A DNA stretch of 64,000 nt from Apostichopus japonicus (Eukaryota > Echinodermata > Holothuroidea > Aspidochirotida > Stichopodidae): NCBI RefSeq assembly GCF_037975245.1, contig NC_092581.1, positions 6,973,501-7,037,500 of the forward strand, read 5' to 3'. A program made the translations under genes and the position numbers. Below the pieces are notes generated by a model that was not told the DNA's origin, ran no database searches, and saw only the letters and a program-made list of their open reading frames with translations. Shown here in pieces: positions 46,976-57,699 of the stretch; within the stretch, counting starts at the first letter, position 1, and each line of letters opens with the position of its first letter.

Positions 46976-47232
46976 GTCATTTTGAGTGATAGGGAGGATG
47001 CGTCACCACATTTGGAGGGACTTGTCAACTGCAATGTTGCCATACCAGCTGCTTGGCATAGTACAGTACCCTTCTCTCCAAGTCTCAAATCTAAGGCTCT
47101 CCTTGTAAAGAAAATGATGGATGGTTTCTTTGAGCCACAAGATATGTCAAAGGGGAACAACTCATCCTGCAGATGGAAGCTATTAGATGTAAGTTAGCAG
47201 AGTTCCCACATATTTTAAAGGAGGTTAGGTAG
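46976..47232 (+). pseudogene. copy A BEN-like exon
   Basis: A strong acceptor (poly-T, CTTTTAG at 46975) precedes a frame reading SDREDASPHLEGLVNCNVAI, then KSKALLVKKMMDGFFEPQDM. The pattern of a basic helix, a short loop and the downstream MEAIRCKLAEFP segment resembles a BEN DNA-binding domain; I rate that as tentative. A 19-bp deletion relative to copy B breaks the frame after NNSS, so only copy B retains the full C-terminal end. Confidence 0.5.
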
Positions 47233-47781
47233 TTGCAAAAAAAAAAACATTTGACATAAATTCTGTACAGCTTCCTCCAAAATCAGCTGTAAATATACAT
47301 AATGCAAATATTTCCTGTGAAACTGGCACTTCAGTTTCCTTGCTTGCATAGTATAAGGAAGGATCTGGAGAGTAATGGCTATAAGCATAGAGAATAGACT
47401 TATAATTACTCTCAAATGTCATATCCACAATGAAAAAATTCAGCAATTCCATGAGTATTGAATAATGATAAATTGCAAAGGATACTTATTGGTATTTGTC
47501 ATTAACCTGAGGGAAATTTGCCTTTCTTCTCCAGTGTATGGTGGCAGTGTACTGAAGATCTACTGTATGCTGATGTCACAAAGGCAATCAACAGCAAGTG
47601 CAGCAGAGCCAGGAGACTGATGAAGAAACTGAAGTGATGCTGACATGTTGGGGATAATGGGAGGGGGGGCAGAGGTAAATTAGAGTAGACAGTAATAATA
47701 TAAGAAGCTTTACAATTAAGAGTATAGAACTAAAAATAAAGTAGTTTAGACCTACAAAGTTCTTCTGTCTTATTATTGTTG

Positions 47782-48395
47782 CAAGCACCTCTCCAGGAAA
47801 GTCGCCGCAAGCCCTTTCCTTGCGAAGTCGCAGCAAGCTCCTTTCCTGCGAAGTAGCGGCAACCCCCTCTCCTGCGAAGTGGCCACAAGTCCCTCTCCTG
47901 CGAAGTCGCCGCAGGCCCCTTTCCGGCGAAGTCACCGCAACCCTGTCTCCGGCGAAGTCGCCACAAGCCTCATTTGCATGTGAAAAGTGAAGTCGCGGCG
48001 AGGTCGCTGCAAGCCTCTCTCCGGCGAAGTCGCCGCAAGCCCCTTTCCTGCGAAGTCACCGCAAGCCCCTTTCCTGCGAAGTCGCCGCAAGCCCCTTTCC
48101 TGCGAAGTCGCCGCAAGCCTCATTTGCATGTGAAAAGTGAAGTCGCGGCGAGGTCGCTGCAAGCCTCTCTCCGGCGAAGTCGCCGCAAGCCCCTTTCCTG
48201 CGAAGTCGCTGCAAGCCCCTTTCCTGCGAAGTCGCCGCAGGCCCCTTTCCGGCGAAGTCACCGCAACCCCCTTTCCGGCGAAGTCGCCACAAGCCTCATT
48301 TGCATGTGAAAAGTGAAGTCGCAGCGACTGCGCTGCAACTAGTTGCTGCGAAGTCGCTGCAACTGGTCGCGGCAAGGGCCTTTTTTCGACAGGGG
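47782..48395. repeat. 26-bp tandem array with octamers, copy A right end
   Basis: Repeats of GAAGTCGCCGCAAGCCCCTT type, 26 bp apart (for example 48202 and 48228), organised in higher-order blocks of about 150-176 bp. Each block starts with CATTTGCATGTGAAAAGTG; ATTTGCAT occurs at 47972, 48122 and 48298. Open frames across the array on both strands are by-products. Confidence 0.9.
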
Positions 48396-48397
48396 TA

Positions 48398-48619
48398 AAC
48401 ATCTGATGCTTGTTATTCTGGATTTTTCATGATGTACCACTGATTAAAGTTTAGTTTGCCCTAGCCTACGCCTAACTTTATCGTCGCCATACCTATTTTA
48501 GAGCCTAACTAACTGAACGAAATAATAAGAATTAGCATACAGTTACCATACAGTACTGGAAGTTAGTAATAATACTAAGTTAGTCCTTGTAGTAGGCCTA
48601 GGCCAGAAAATACACTTAC
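48398..48619. other. spacer between element copy A and THAP exon
   Basis: Contains a minus-strand donor GTAAGTG from 48619 downward belonging to the THAP-like exon. No other feature. Confidence 0.5.
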
Positions 48620-48947
48620 TCTTTTCTGATCCAGCTTCGCAACTTATACTGTAGCCTGCTTGTTTCTATATCTCCTCGAGATTTGAAGATACTTTCTCCA
48701 AATAGAGAAGGAACGGCATTGTCTTGTAGACGGCAAGCTGTTGGTGTTTCAAGTCCAAGTTGCGTGGATAGGCAATAGGAAACGAAACTTTAACTAGTGA
48801 AGTGCGTACTGCACACATAAGATTCGGTTGAAGGTCCAAGCCAATCTTTACTTAGGCAGCTAGGCTGGCTGAGTGCACTGGTACTAAGCTATCGCTGTAT
48901 ACAGTGTTTGACGAACACGAAACTTTCTTGTACTGTTGTGCACCCAT
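48620..48947 (-). pseudogene. decayed THAP zinc-finger exon
   Basis: Starting at ATG 48947 the frame reads MGAQQYKKVSCSSNTVYSDS, the N-terminus expected of a THAP domain but lacking one of the first Cys pair. After a frame change it continues with WLGPSTESYVCSTHFTS, containing the C-x2-H ligands, then an in-frame TAA (48790-48792), then SFVSYCLSTQLGLE and CRLQDNAVPSLFG, the AVPxxF box that ends THAP domains. The exon closes at a consensus donor AAAAGA|GTAAGTG. THAP domains are C2CH DNA-binding modules of regulators and P-type transposases. With missing ligands, a frameshift and a stop, this copy is probably dead. Confidence 0.8.
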
Positions 48948-49948
48948 TCTCATATGATATTTTGTTTACTGTCCGTGACGTATTGTTTACTGCTTTGATC
49001 TCGGTTAGCATATTAGGCTCATCTAGTTTTGGTAACATTGGCGGTTCCCCCCGTGACGCCATTCTCTTACGGGATTAGCTTGGTTATTAACTTAATTAAA
49101 ACAGCAAAGAAACAATCGTGGAACTCCAAATTTGGAGTATAGGGTTTTGATATGTAGTTTCTCAATTTGTGCAAGTTTGAAGGAAAATCTGTTACGTGTC
49201 ACTTGACCTTTAACAATGAAATTTGGTGTGCACAAAGTTTTCAGTTACTGTAAATGCTTTGTCTTTATACAACTGTGTTAAAGTCCACCAATATCGAACA
49301 AATAGCAATGTACAGGTAAAGCACATGCCAACAGATTATTTATCCTTCAACAGACTATTTGGTTGAATGAGATCAAAATAGCAATATACAGATACACAAA
49401 CATGCACCAAAAAATGTAGACCATTCCAGTAATATGTTACATGTATATATCCCAGGGTTGTAGTGAAATTTCTGTTTTGTTTGAAATCAGGATTCTATCA
49501 ATTGAAGCTATCATGTGCACCAAAAGTGAAGTTATTGTATGGCACACACAAGTGGTTCCTTCGCTGCAGAATCACATGAATATGTTTTTATTTTTTATTA
49601 ATTTGAGTCCAAAATGCATCACTGGACAAGCTAGCAACTCTATCTACAATTCAACATATACAAACATAAACATACAGTATCTTTGTCTCATGGATCAGTG
49701 ACAACACACTGTTTTCACTTTCAAATGAAAGTGGTCAATGGGCATTCATACAGAAGCTACTGTATTGTGGTTGACTGGTTGTTCACATTCAAAATGGAAG
49801 ACTAGTTTGTTGTTTTATTGAAAACTAGTGATCAACCACTCATCAAAATGCACTAATAAGCAACCCTTTTTCATTCCCCAGTGAATGAGGTCGCCAGGGG
49901 AAAATCCTGTGGCGACTAGATCTTTATTTTTCCCAAATTCTGGTTGCC
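48948..49948. other. spacer between THAP exon and element copy B
   Basis: No supported gene. A GTCGCCAGGGG...TGGCGACTAGA stretch at 49890-49950 resembles sequence at 57345-57415 and is probably a repeat into which copy B inserted. Confidence 0.45.
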
Positions 49949-50157
49949 CACCCCTACCAAAAGGGTTACTTCGCTGCGCAGTCGCTGCGACTTCGCTGCG
50001 AAGGAATTCCTTCGCTACAAGACTTCGCAGTACTTCACTTTTACTGTGACTTTGCCGTAACTTCGCGACAGCAGAAATATTACTTCGCCGCAGGGTTTTG
50101 CTCCTGCGACTAGTCGCAGCAACATCGCAGCAAAGGAATATGACTTCGCAGGAGGCG

Positions 50158-50590
50158 CATCTTGTTGTAACTGGTTGCAGCTACTTCGCGGCAAGGAAAG
50201 TTACTTCGCAGGAAAGGCCTTCTTGTTGCAACCAGTCGCAGCTACTTCGCGGCAAGGAAAGTTACTTCGCAGGAAAGGCCTTCTTGTTGCAACCAGTCGC
50301 AGCTACTTCGCGGCAAGGAAAGTTACTTCGCAGGAAAGGCCTTCTTGTTGCAACCAGTCGCAGCTACTTCGCGGCAAGGAAAATTACTTCGCAGGAAAGG
50401 CCCTCTTGTTGCAACCAGTCGCAGCTACTTCGCGGCAAGGAAAGTTACTTTGCAGGAAAGGCCTTGTTGCAACCAGTCGCAGCTACTTCGCGGCAAGGAA
50501 AGTTACTTTGCAGGACATATGCAGGCCTTCTTGTTGCAACCAGTCGCAGATACTTTGTGTCAAGAAATAATCACTTTACAGAAAGGTACC
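50158..50590. repeat. 61-bp tandem array, copy B left end (about 7 units)
   Basis: Units start at 50158, 50219, 50280, 50341 and 50402, then a shortened unit near 50463 and one near 50525 preceded by a small insertion. Copy A has five units. Confidence 0.95.
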
Positions 50591-51295
50591 ATTCCTGCAA
50601 CTAGTTGTGGGAACTCAAGTTATTACTGCATGATCATGATTCATGGGCAGGTTTCCCTTCTGTAATTAGCTGTATTTACCACACAGTGAGACAGCTTTCA
50701 TAGTGCAGCATAATGAAGCTCATAGTGCAACGGTTCTGCAGTTAACTTATCTTTACAACAAGGAGAAACTTACATACAATCTTACAGACTCAAACTCTAC
50801 ACAAACCAAACAGATATCATACATTTTTTAGGATTTCTTTTTATTGGTTTCAATTAAAGAGCCATCATCTTTTAAATGTTTTAACTTTTCCTGTAGGAAT
50901 AGAAAATATGTGGTACCACTGAACAAACTGTAATGGTTACAACATGAGGAGAGCTGGCACATTAGAGATTATGATTTCTGTACTTTAATTCAAATAGGTT
51001 ACTGTAACATCAAGGCTTATAGATCAGCAATTAAAAAATTACTGATCTTTTCATTTCTTTTAATTCGTACAGGAAACCCACAAATAACACTAAGCAATGC
51101 AAATTATTAAATCTTTAGAATCTTAAAAGTAATCTCAAAACTCTGAGAACAAAACTCAGGAAGATTCTTATTCATAATTCTACCAAACTTCACTGTAGTT
51201 TCTGTTAATCAATTTATAGGTTTGAGTTAATAGGTTTAAAATGTTAATCAGGTTCTTAAAATTTGGAAAGTCATTGAGAAACAATCCATACTTAC

Positions 51296-52070
51296 CTTAA
51301 ATCTATGCTGAATTTTATCTACAAAACCAAGATGCTGAAACAAGTTTTGAATTTGAGGCTCTAGTGTTACATTGATGAATTTGTTCTTCTCAAAGTCAAT
51401 TGTCATCCTGTATATATTACAGTACGTTGGTCTGGCCATCTTCAACAGAGCTAAAACAGGACCCACAGTAATAATACTTTTGCACTGGTGAATCTGCCTT
51501 TTCAAAATAGTTCTTAAACTTATAAAGACTACCAAGGGCAGAGTGAGTTTCCATACAATGGAGACTAATTAGTGCTAGCATATCAGACAGCTGGACATCA
51601 GTGATGGAATGCATAGTTGCAAATGTGAGTATCAGAAGAAGACTTGTTTCTACTGTCATCCAATGTCCTCTATAGTTGTATGAACCACTCCTGGACTCTG
51701 TCTCTGACTCTTCATCATCTTCCAAAGGTGAAGCATCACAGGTATCATCGGGCTCACCCAACGTATCCTCCCACTTATCAGAAATGTGACCATCTTGGTC
51801 AAGAGTTGCCCGTCAGTTTGTAATGTTCACTTACTTCCATTGCTAAAGGTATAGATGATGGGTGGATAATTGTTGTGGGACTTTCATCAGTGCACTGATA
51901 ATCTGGCTTCAAGCTCTCTACAAAGGATGATGAGCCACCTTCAGTTTTGCCAGCCATATAAAATTCAGATACTGTAAGGCTGGAGTAAAAGCTACTGACT
52001 GAACATTGGATGAAGCTGGTATTTCTCTTCTACGTGGTTGGTTGTACCAAGTAGGCCTCATGAGTTCACT
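51296..52070 (-). pseudogene. copy B zinc-ribbon exon
   Basis: Homolog of 42567-43351. Here the start region is open (ATG 52061, MRPTWYNQPRRREIPASSNV) and the donor is intact, TTTAAG|GTAAGT (intron from 51295). However, a 5-base insertion near 51975, a deletion near 51820 and a 4-base insertion near 51427 break the frame. The zinc-ribbon Cys pairs and NVTLEPQIQNLFQHLGFVDK at the end are readable. Lesions complement those of copy A, so the two copies together define the ancestral exon. Confidence 0.6.
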
Positions 52071-55000
52071 CTGAAATCAGGAGTAACACTGGGCTCTGAA
52101 AATAATATATGAAATGAAGTTAATCCCTGTCAAATTTAAATAATGCAATGGGGTGTCATATTATATGCGCAATGAAGTGTCAATGTTCAGCTTAATTTTG
52201 ACATGACGCAACTATCCTGGGGGTGTGAGGTGCATCATACAGTTGATAGGTGCATTAGGCCTAATAGCAGACACCACATGTTATGATTAAAACGCAGAGT
52301 TTATTGACTGAGACATAAAGCCAGGGCTAAGGTTGTGAATTCATGCTGTTTAATCTAGCACATCATGTCTGCAGGGGGGGGGGCTGTTGACTGGCGTGAT
52401 TATCATCCGACTTGCTGTGGCCATTGACCCACCAACAGGCTAATTTCGATTGCTGACTAGGCTTTGTATAGGAATTGTACTCACCAATATTTGTTTGCTG
52501 GAAATAGTTTGCTGTAAGTTCATTCCGAGTCGTTGATTTTTGAGAGTAGATCTACAGGGAAGAAAGGGTACAATGACACTGTAGGTGTAGGCACAGACAT
52601 AAGTAATCAGTATATGCAGCCAATGGATACTACTTTAATCTTTAATTATCAGAGTTAGTAAAATACTCTTAGACCTAGGCTACTACTTACAAGCATTGTA
52701 GTACCACTACTAGGCCTCGCCCTAACTGTAGCATAACATAGACTTGACCCTCCTAGCCTATAGGCTATTTCTGTATCGATACTCTCCTACACTGACTGTG
52801 CATAAAGGCATATAGTAGCCTTACTCATAAGCCCCCCCTACTAACTAGTAGTAGTACTACCACACTAGCCTAGATTGAGCGTTACTAGAATTAGTATTCA
52901 AGTAGTTCGATGGGATCGTTATTACTTGGCTTGACATCTCCAAATAAAAAATGATTAACCACTTACTCCATCATGTATATCAATCGAATGCTGCAGCCTG
53001 CCGGGAATGATAGTAAAATAAATATAGACCGAATAGTGACTGTACTACTACTGTAGTATAGTGAGTGTAAAATTATTTTTCACGTCTCGTGCAACTGCTC
53101 ATGATACTACTACCAGCACGGGAACTTCTACGACGACTGTTGTGTGAATTTGAAGTAAACAAGTCTACACAACAGGTTACTGTTTTTTTTTGTCCATACA
53201 ATCATATAGGTTGGCTGGTTTCAACCAGGTTTAAGTACGCAGTAACAAGTTGCTAGAAAGGATCTGATAAAAGGTGATATACTTACAACATCTCGTACAG
53301 TTTGACAAAGGGATACTGAATCGAGTTGGTTTTAATGTCTGGATGCGTGATTCCTTTAAAAAATTATACTCCATTTCATTCATTTTTCATCTACACGATT
53401 GAATTTACATCATAACCAACAACGTAAAAATGTACAAATTGAGTCAGATGTTGTCTATTAAGATGATTGGCCAATCAGAAACTGCGAAGGCTTTCGATTG
53501 CGTAACAATTCATCTTTCAAATACAATACCGGCTGTATCGACATTCTGATTCTCTAGCTCTCTCGACTTTTAGGTTTCGTACATGAATTCTTTATTAAAA
53601 TTCTTTACGAAATACTCAATATTTTGGACCATTGTTCTGTGGAATATATTTATATTTTTGAACAGAAATCGAGATTTTCTGTGACTTTGTTAACGTTTTT
53701 ACTTTGCTAGGTTTTCACGTTACCTGACTGAGTAGCCTAACTTAAACTTAGTGCGTGGGTTACTGTTAGTATTGGTGTAACGAAACAAACCTAATCCAGC
53801 CTTCTTGCTTTTGCACAACTCTTAACGTCGAAAAAAATGCAATTTTCAAAAGACGAAGTGGATACAATTGCTAGGGATCTTGGGCTGCCATCTTCGCTTG
53901 GAGGTGATTGCAAGCATATCTGCCTTTTCTGGTTGATAAACAGTCAATTTGGTGTACAGTAGCCAATGGATGACGAGGGACAAATCTCAATGGCCTTTGG
54001 GGGAAAATTCCGGGCATTTTATAAAGCTTCAGAAACATATGATGCATCGTTTGCCTATGGTGGTAAGTTCCAGTAAGCTAAAGGATATAAATCGACTATA
54101 GCCTTGCTAAGCCTAGGCAGTATAGTTAAGCATACAGTATTTTAGCAGAACACTAGTAGGCTAGGCCTAGGCGACATGCATGACTATTATCACTTCAGGG
54201 ACTCTTTTACAGTATTTCAGTGCGAAGAATCCTGAAGTTAACTTTAAATGTTGAAGCCTATAGCATGCCTGCTTGGAATGTAATTTGCCCATGTCTAAAG
54301 GGGTATAACTAAGCTACTGTAACTAGTTGATTAAATTCACTATCAATCTACAGTAAGTTCCAGTTCCAAACAAACCAGCCAGTGAACTTTTTAATTGGAA
54401 CCATGGTTCAACCACAGATATAGCACAAACCAATTGAGTCTGTATTGTCTTTATATGACAGATGTGAAATGGGATAAATATGCTATGCCAAATATTGAAA
54501 CTGTGTGTTCCTCTAAGATGTGAAGATATTGCCTGTGTTTCTGTTGTGGTGGACCCTAAAGAGTGATTAAATAAAGATAGTATGATTCACGATACTAGAT
54601 CCAATACGTTTTTTTTAGTTAAATTGAAGTTTGCAAACTGAGCACTTGAGTTTTCTTAAAATGTAAATGAAAATATCTTACAGAAAGAGAAAGTTCTTCA
54701 GTGGTTTCCTGATATCCGCAAATTTTCTCTCAACATCTTCCTTGAATAGTCATTCAATCTTCGCCGATCTTCCTTGAATAGCCAGTTATAAGCCAAACAC
54801 AAGTTTGGCGTATTTGTTTATTAATCTTGCATATAAATGAGTCAACAGCACCAAATGTGAAAGTCCCAATTGTTGATATCTGAAACTAGATTGAGCTGTA
54901 TGCATGGAATACCCACCCTCAGGATCACTCCATTTTTAAGGGAAGGCTGGCACTTGAGTTTTGATCAAGCTAAAAACGTCTTGACATAGATATCAGTGAG

Positions 55001-55194
55001 AACAGATCAACAGATTCTGCTCAGAATTCTCTTGCTATATTTCTTAACAGAAATTGGGTTGATGAGTGTTAGGGTTGAGGCGTGTTTAAGTGTCCAGAAG
55101 TGGTATTCCAAAAATGCCATGAATAATATGTTTAATTTGCAGAGATCCAGATTGCTTCTAATCAGTTTGTTGTTATTTTTTTTCTTTCTTTTAG

Positions 55195-55465
55195 GTCATT
55201 TTGAGTGATAGGGAGGATGCGTCACCACATTTGGAGAGACTTGTCAACTGCAATGTTGCCATACCAGCTGCTTGGCATACTACCCTTCTCTCCAAGTCTC
55301 AAATCTAAGGCTTTTCTTGTAAAGAAAATGATGGATGGTTTCTTTGAGCCACAAGATATGTCAAAGGGGAACAATTCATCTGTGGTAAAGCTGTTTCCCC
55401 TGCAGATGGAAGCTATTAGATGTAAGTTGGCAGAATTCCCACATATTTTAAAGGAGGTTAGGTAG
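55195..55465 (+). pseudogene. copy B BEN-like exon
   Basis: Homolog of 46976-47232 after acceptor TTTTAG at 55194. A 4-base-level indel near 55280 shifts the first half, but the C-terminal half is open to TAG at 55463-55465 and includes SLKSKAFLVKKMMDGFFEPQ and LFPLQMEAIRCKLAEFPHIL, the portion most like a BEN domain. Copy A lacks 19 bp of this stretch. Confidence 0.5.
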
Positions 55466-55998
55466 TTGAAAAAAAAACATTTGACATAAATTCTGTACAG
55501 CTTCCTCCCAAATCAGCTGTAAATATACATAATGCAAATATTTCCTGTGAAACTGGCACTTCAGTTTCCTTGCTTGTATAAGGAAGGATCTGGAGAGTAA
55601 TGGCTAAGCATAGAGAAAAGACTAATAATTACTCTCAAATTTCATATCCACAATGAAAAAACTCAGCAATTCCATGAGTATTGAATAATGATAAATTGAA
55701 GAGGATACTTATTGGTATTTGTCATTAACCTGAGGGAAATTTGCCTTTCTTCTCCAGTGTATGGTGGCAGTGTACTGAAGATCTATGCTGATGTCACATA
55801 GGCAATCAACAGCAAGTGCAGCAGAGCCAGGAGACTGATGAAGAAACTGAAGTGATGCTGGCATGTAGGGGATAATGGGAGGGGGGGGCAGAGGTAAATT
55901 AGAGTACACAGTAATAATATAAGAAGTTTTACAATTAAGAGTATAGAACTAAAAATAAAGTAGTTTGGACCTACAAAGTTCTTCTGTCTTATTATTGT

Positions 55999-56666
55999 TG
56001 CAAGCACCTCTCCAGGAAAGTCGCCGCAAGCCCCTTTCCTTGCGAAGTCGCAGCAAGCTCCTTTCCTGCGAAGTAGCCGCAACCCCCTCTCTTGCGAAGT
56101 CACCACAAGCCCCTCTCCAGCGAAGTCGCCGCAGGCCCCTTTCCGGCGAAGTCACCGCAACCCCCTCTCCGGCAAAGTCGCCACAAGCCTCATTTGCATG
56201 TGAAAAGTGAAGTCGCGGCGAGGTCGCTGCAAGCCTCTCTCCGGCGAAGTCGCTGCAAGCCCCTTTCCTGCGAAGTCGCCGCAAGCCCCTTTCCTGCGAA
56301 GTCGCTGCAAGCCTTTTTCCTGCGAAGTCGCCCGGGACCCTTTCCGGCGAAGTCGCCGCAACCCCCTTTCCGGCGAAGTCGCCGCAAGCCTCATTTGCAT
56401 GTGAAAAGTGAAGTCGCGGCGAGGTCGCCGCAAGCCTCTCTCCGGCGAAGTCGCCGCAAGCCCCTTTCCTGCGAAGTCGCTGCAAGCCCCTTTCCTGCGA
56501 AGTCGCCGCAGGCCCCTTTCCGGCGAAGTCACCGCAACCCCCTTTCCGGCGAAGTCGCCACAAGCCTCATTTGCATGTGAAAAGTGAAGTCGCAGCGACT
56601 GCGCTGCAACTAGTTGCTGCGAAGTCGCTGCAACTGGTCGCGGCAAGGGCCTTTTTTCGACAGGGG
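55999..56666. repeat. 26-bp tandem array with octamers, copy B right end
   Basis: Same array as 47782-48395. ATTTGCAT occurs at 56192, 56393 and 56569. Block number and order differ from copy A, showing array turnover. Confidence 0.9.
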
Positions 56667-56899
56667 CAGAATGAAAATGTGATAGCCACTTTGATATGCT
56701 AAATATTAGTACAAAAAACACTAGGCCTAGGCTCAACATCGAGTAGCACTACTGTCAGTACTGAGACTACACTAACGTTGAGCTTTAAAGCTAGTAGTTA
56801 GTACTGATGAAAGTGGCTAGTAGTACATTTTGATTTTAAAATAATGACATAGGCTAATGTATTTTATTTTCTAGCAAAATGTGTACGGTGAAAAAAATC

Positions 56900-57240
56900 T
56901 TACTTTATGTTAGCTAAGCCTAACCATCTGTTTATTCGCTGAAATTGTGACTCAGTTATAAGATATCATAATTACTGTTAGATTTCATAATTATACTGTT
57001 ACGCTCGACCACATGGTTGCCTAACATCACACTACGTCAATGGGGTAATCTAGCCTAGCCGTCTGTTTATTAGCTGAAATTGTGACGCAGTTAAAAGATA
57101 TCCATGGAATACTTTCATTATTGCTGTTAACTTCTACCACATCGACCACATGGTACCCTAACACCACACTAAGTCAATGGGAAATCTGCCTAACCATTGG
57201 TTTGCAAAAAAAATATCACACTTTGCGTAGGATTAGGGTA
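56900..57240 (-). repeat. fragment related to hAT family 1 interior
   Basis: Phrases such as GACCACATGGTACCCTAACA, CACACTAAGTCAATGGGAAAT and CTAACCATTGGTTTGCAAAAA match the interior of the family 1 elements (9293-9500 and 1240-1400), here repeated about 1.5 times. No element ends are visible, so it is a fragment or a related family. Confidence 0.65.
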
Positions 57241-57599
57241 ATAAATTAGGAACCGGGTAGTACCGCATTGGGCGGGTACCTTCGTTATTTTTGTAAAGCA
57301 TTGGTGAAATTTTCAGTTGCAAAAACTGATCGCCACAGTATTATAGGGCTGGCGACTAGCATTAATTTTTCCAGAAATTCTCATCGCCAGCCAAGAATGG
57401 TCGTCGCCAATGCGACCATGGTGACCGTAATATAAAAGGGTTGCTAATAAGATCTTACAATTACTTGACTTTACCTTCCATTACTAATATTTAGGATAAG
57501 TTTAAAGATCAGAACCCACTTTTGGAAAGTAAACTTAATTGACTTACTCCTGAATGGCTTATACAGTATATACTTTGCGATCATGATGGTATGGGTTTG

Positions 57600-57665
57600 T
57601 TTGTGTATGTATGTGTGTTTTTGTGGGTGCATGTATGTATGTATGTATGTATGTATGTATGTATG
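57600..57665. repeat. (GTAT)n microsatellite
   Basis: Run of GTAT/ATGT units, at the edge of weakly repetitive GGTCA-containing sequence to about 57900. Confidence 0.9.
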
Positions 57666-57699
57666 GGTGTAGGTAGGTAACTATGAAATGTTTAGATTT

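Larger units (their letters stand above)
41344..48395 (+). mobile_element. 7.05-kb repeat-ended DNA element, copy A
   Basis: Begins CCCCTACCAAAAGGG and ends GGCCTTTTTTCGACAGGGG, so the outermost CCCCT/AGGGG is an inverted repeat. A 19-base GCGCAGTCGCTGCGACTTC occurs near the left end (41369-41387) and inverted near the right (48315-48333). The flanks carry a 2-bp duplication TA (41342-41343, 48396-48397). A near-identical, same-orientation element lies at 49951-56666 with different flanks, so these are independent insertions of a mobile unit. Layout: 61-bp repeats on the left, a minus-strand zinc-ribbon gene, a plus-strand spliced gene, 26-bp repeats on the right. The CMC (CACTA-Mirage-Chapaev) group is possible from the short TSD and the zinc-ribbon protein, but no catalytic transposase domain is present. 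Confidence 0.8.
49951..56666 (+). mobile_element. 6.7-kb repeat-ended DNA element, copy B
   Basis: Same ends, order and orientation as copy A, separated from it by 1.55 kb of unrelated sequence. The flanks carry a 2-bp duplication CA (49949-49950, 56667-56668). It differs from copy A by scattered substitutions and small indels, a longer 61-bp array (about seven units), absence of the 44143-44630 insertion, and different gene-breaking lesions. Flanking homology does not extend beyond the ends, which argues for two insertions rather than one segmental duplication. Confidence 0.8.

Noticed and set aside
47588-48402. Long frames on both strands over the 26-bp array (and 55783-56739)
   Set aside because: Low-complexity products of the repeat, open on both strands at once.
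48889-49062. 58-codon minus-strand frame beginning MASRGEPPML upstream of the THAP exon
   Set aside because: Overlaps the THAP start in another frame and has no homology I recognise; probably chance.
41552-50590. CRISPR-like array
   Set aside because: Units are contiguous tandem repeats without unique spacers, in a eukaryotic transposon.
41344-56666. Simple segmental duplication explaining copies A and B
   Set aside because: Homology stops exactly at CCCCT/AGGGG on all four sides and flanks differ; independent insertions fit better, though not proven.
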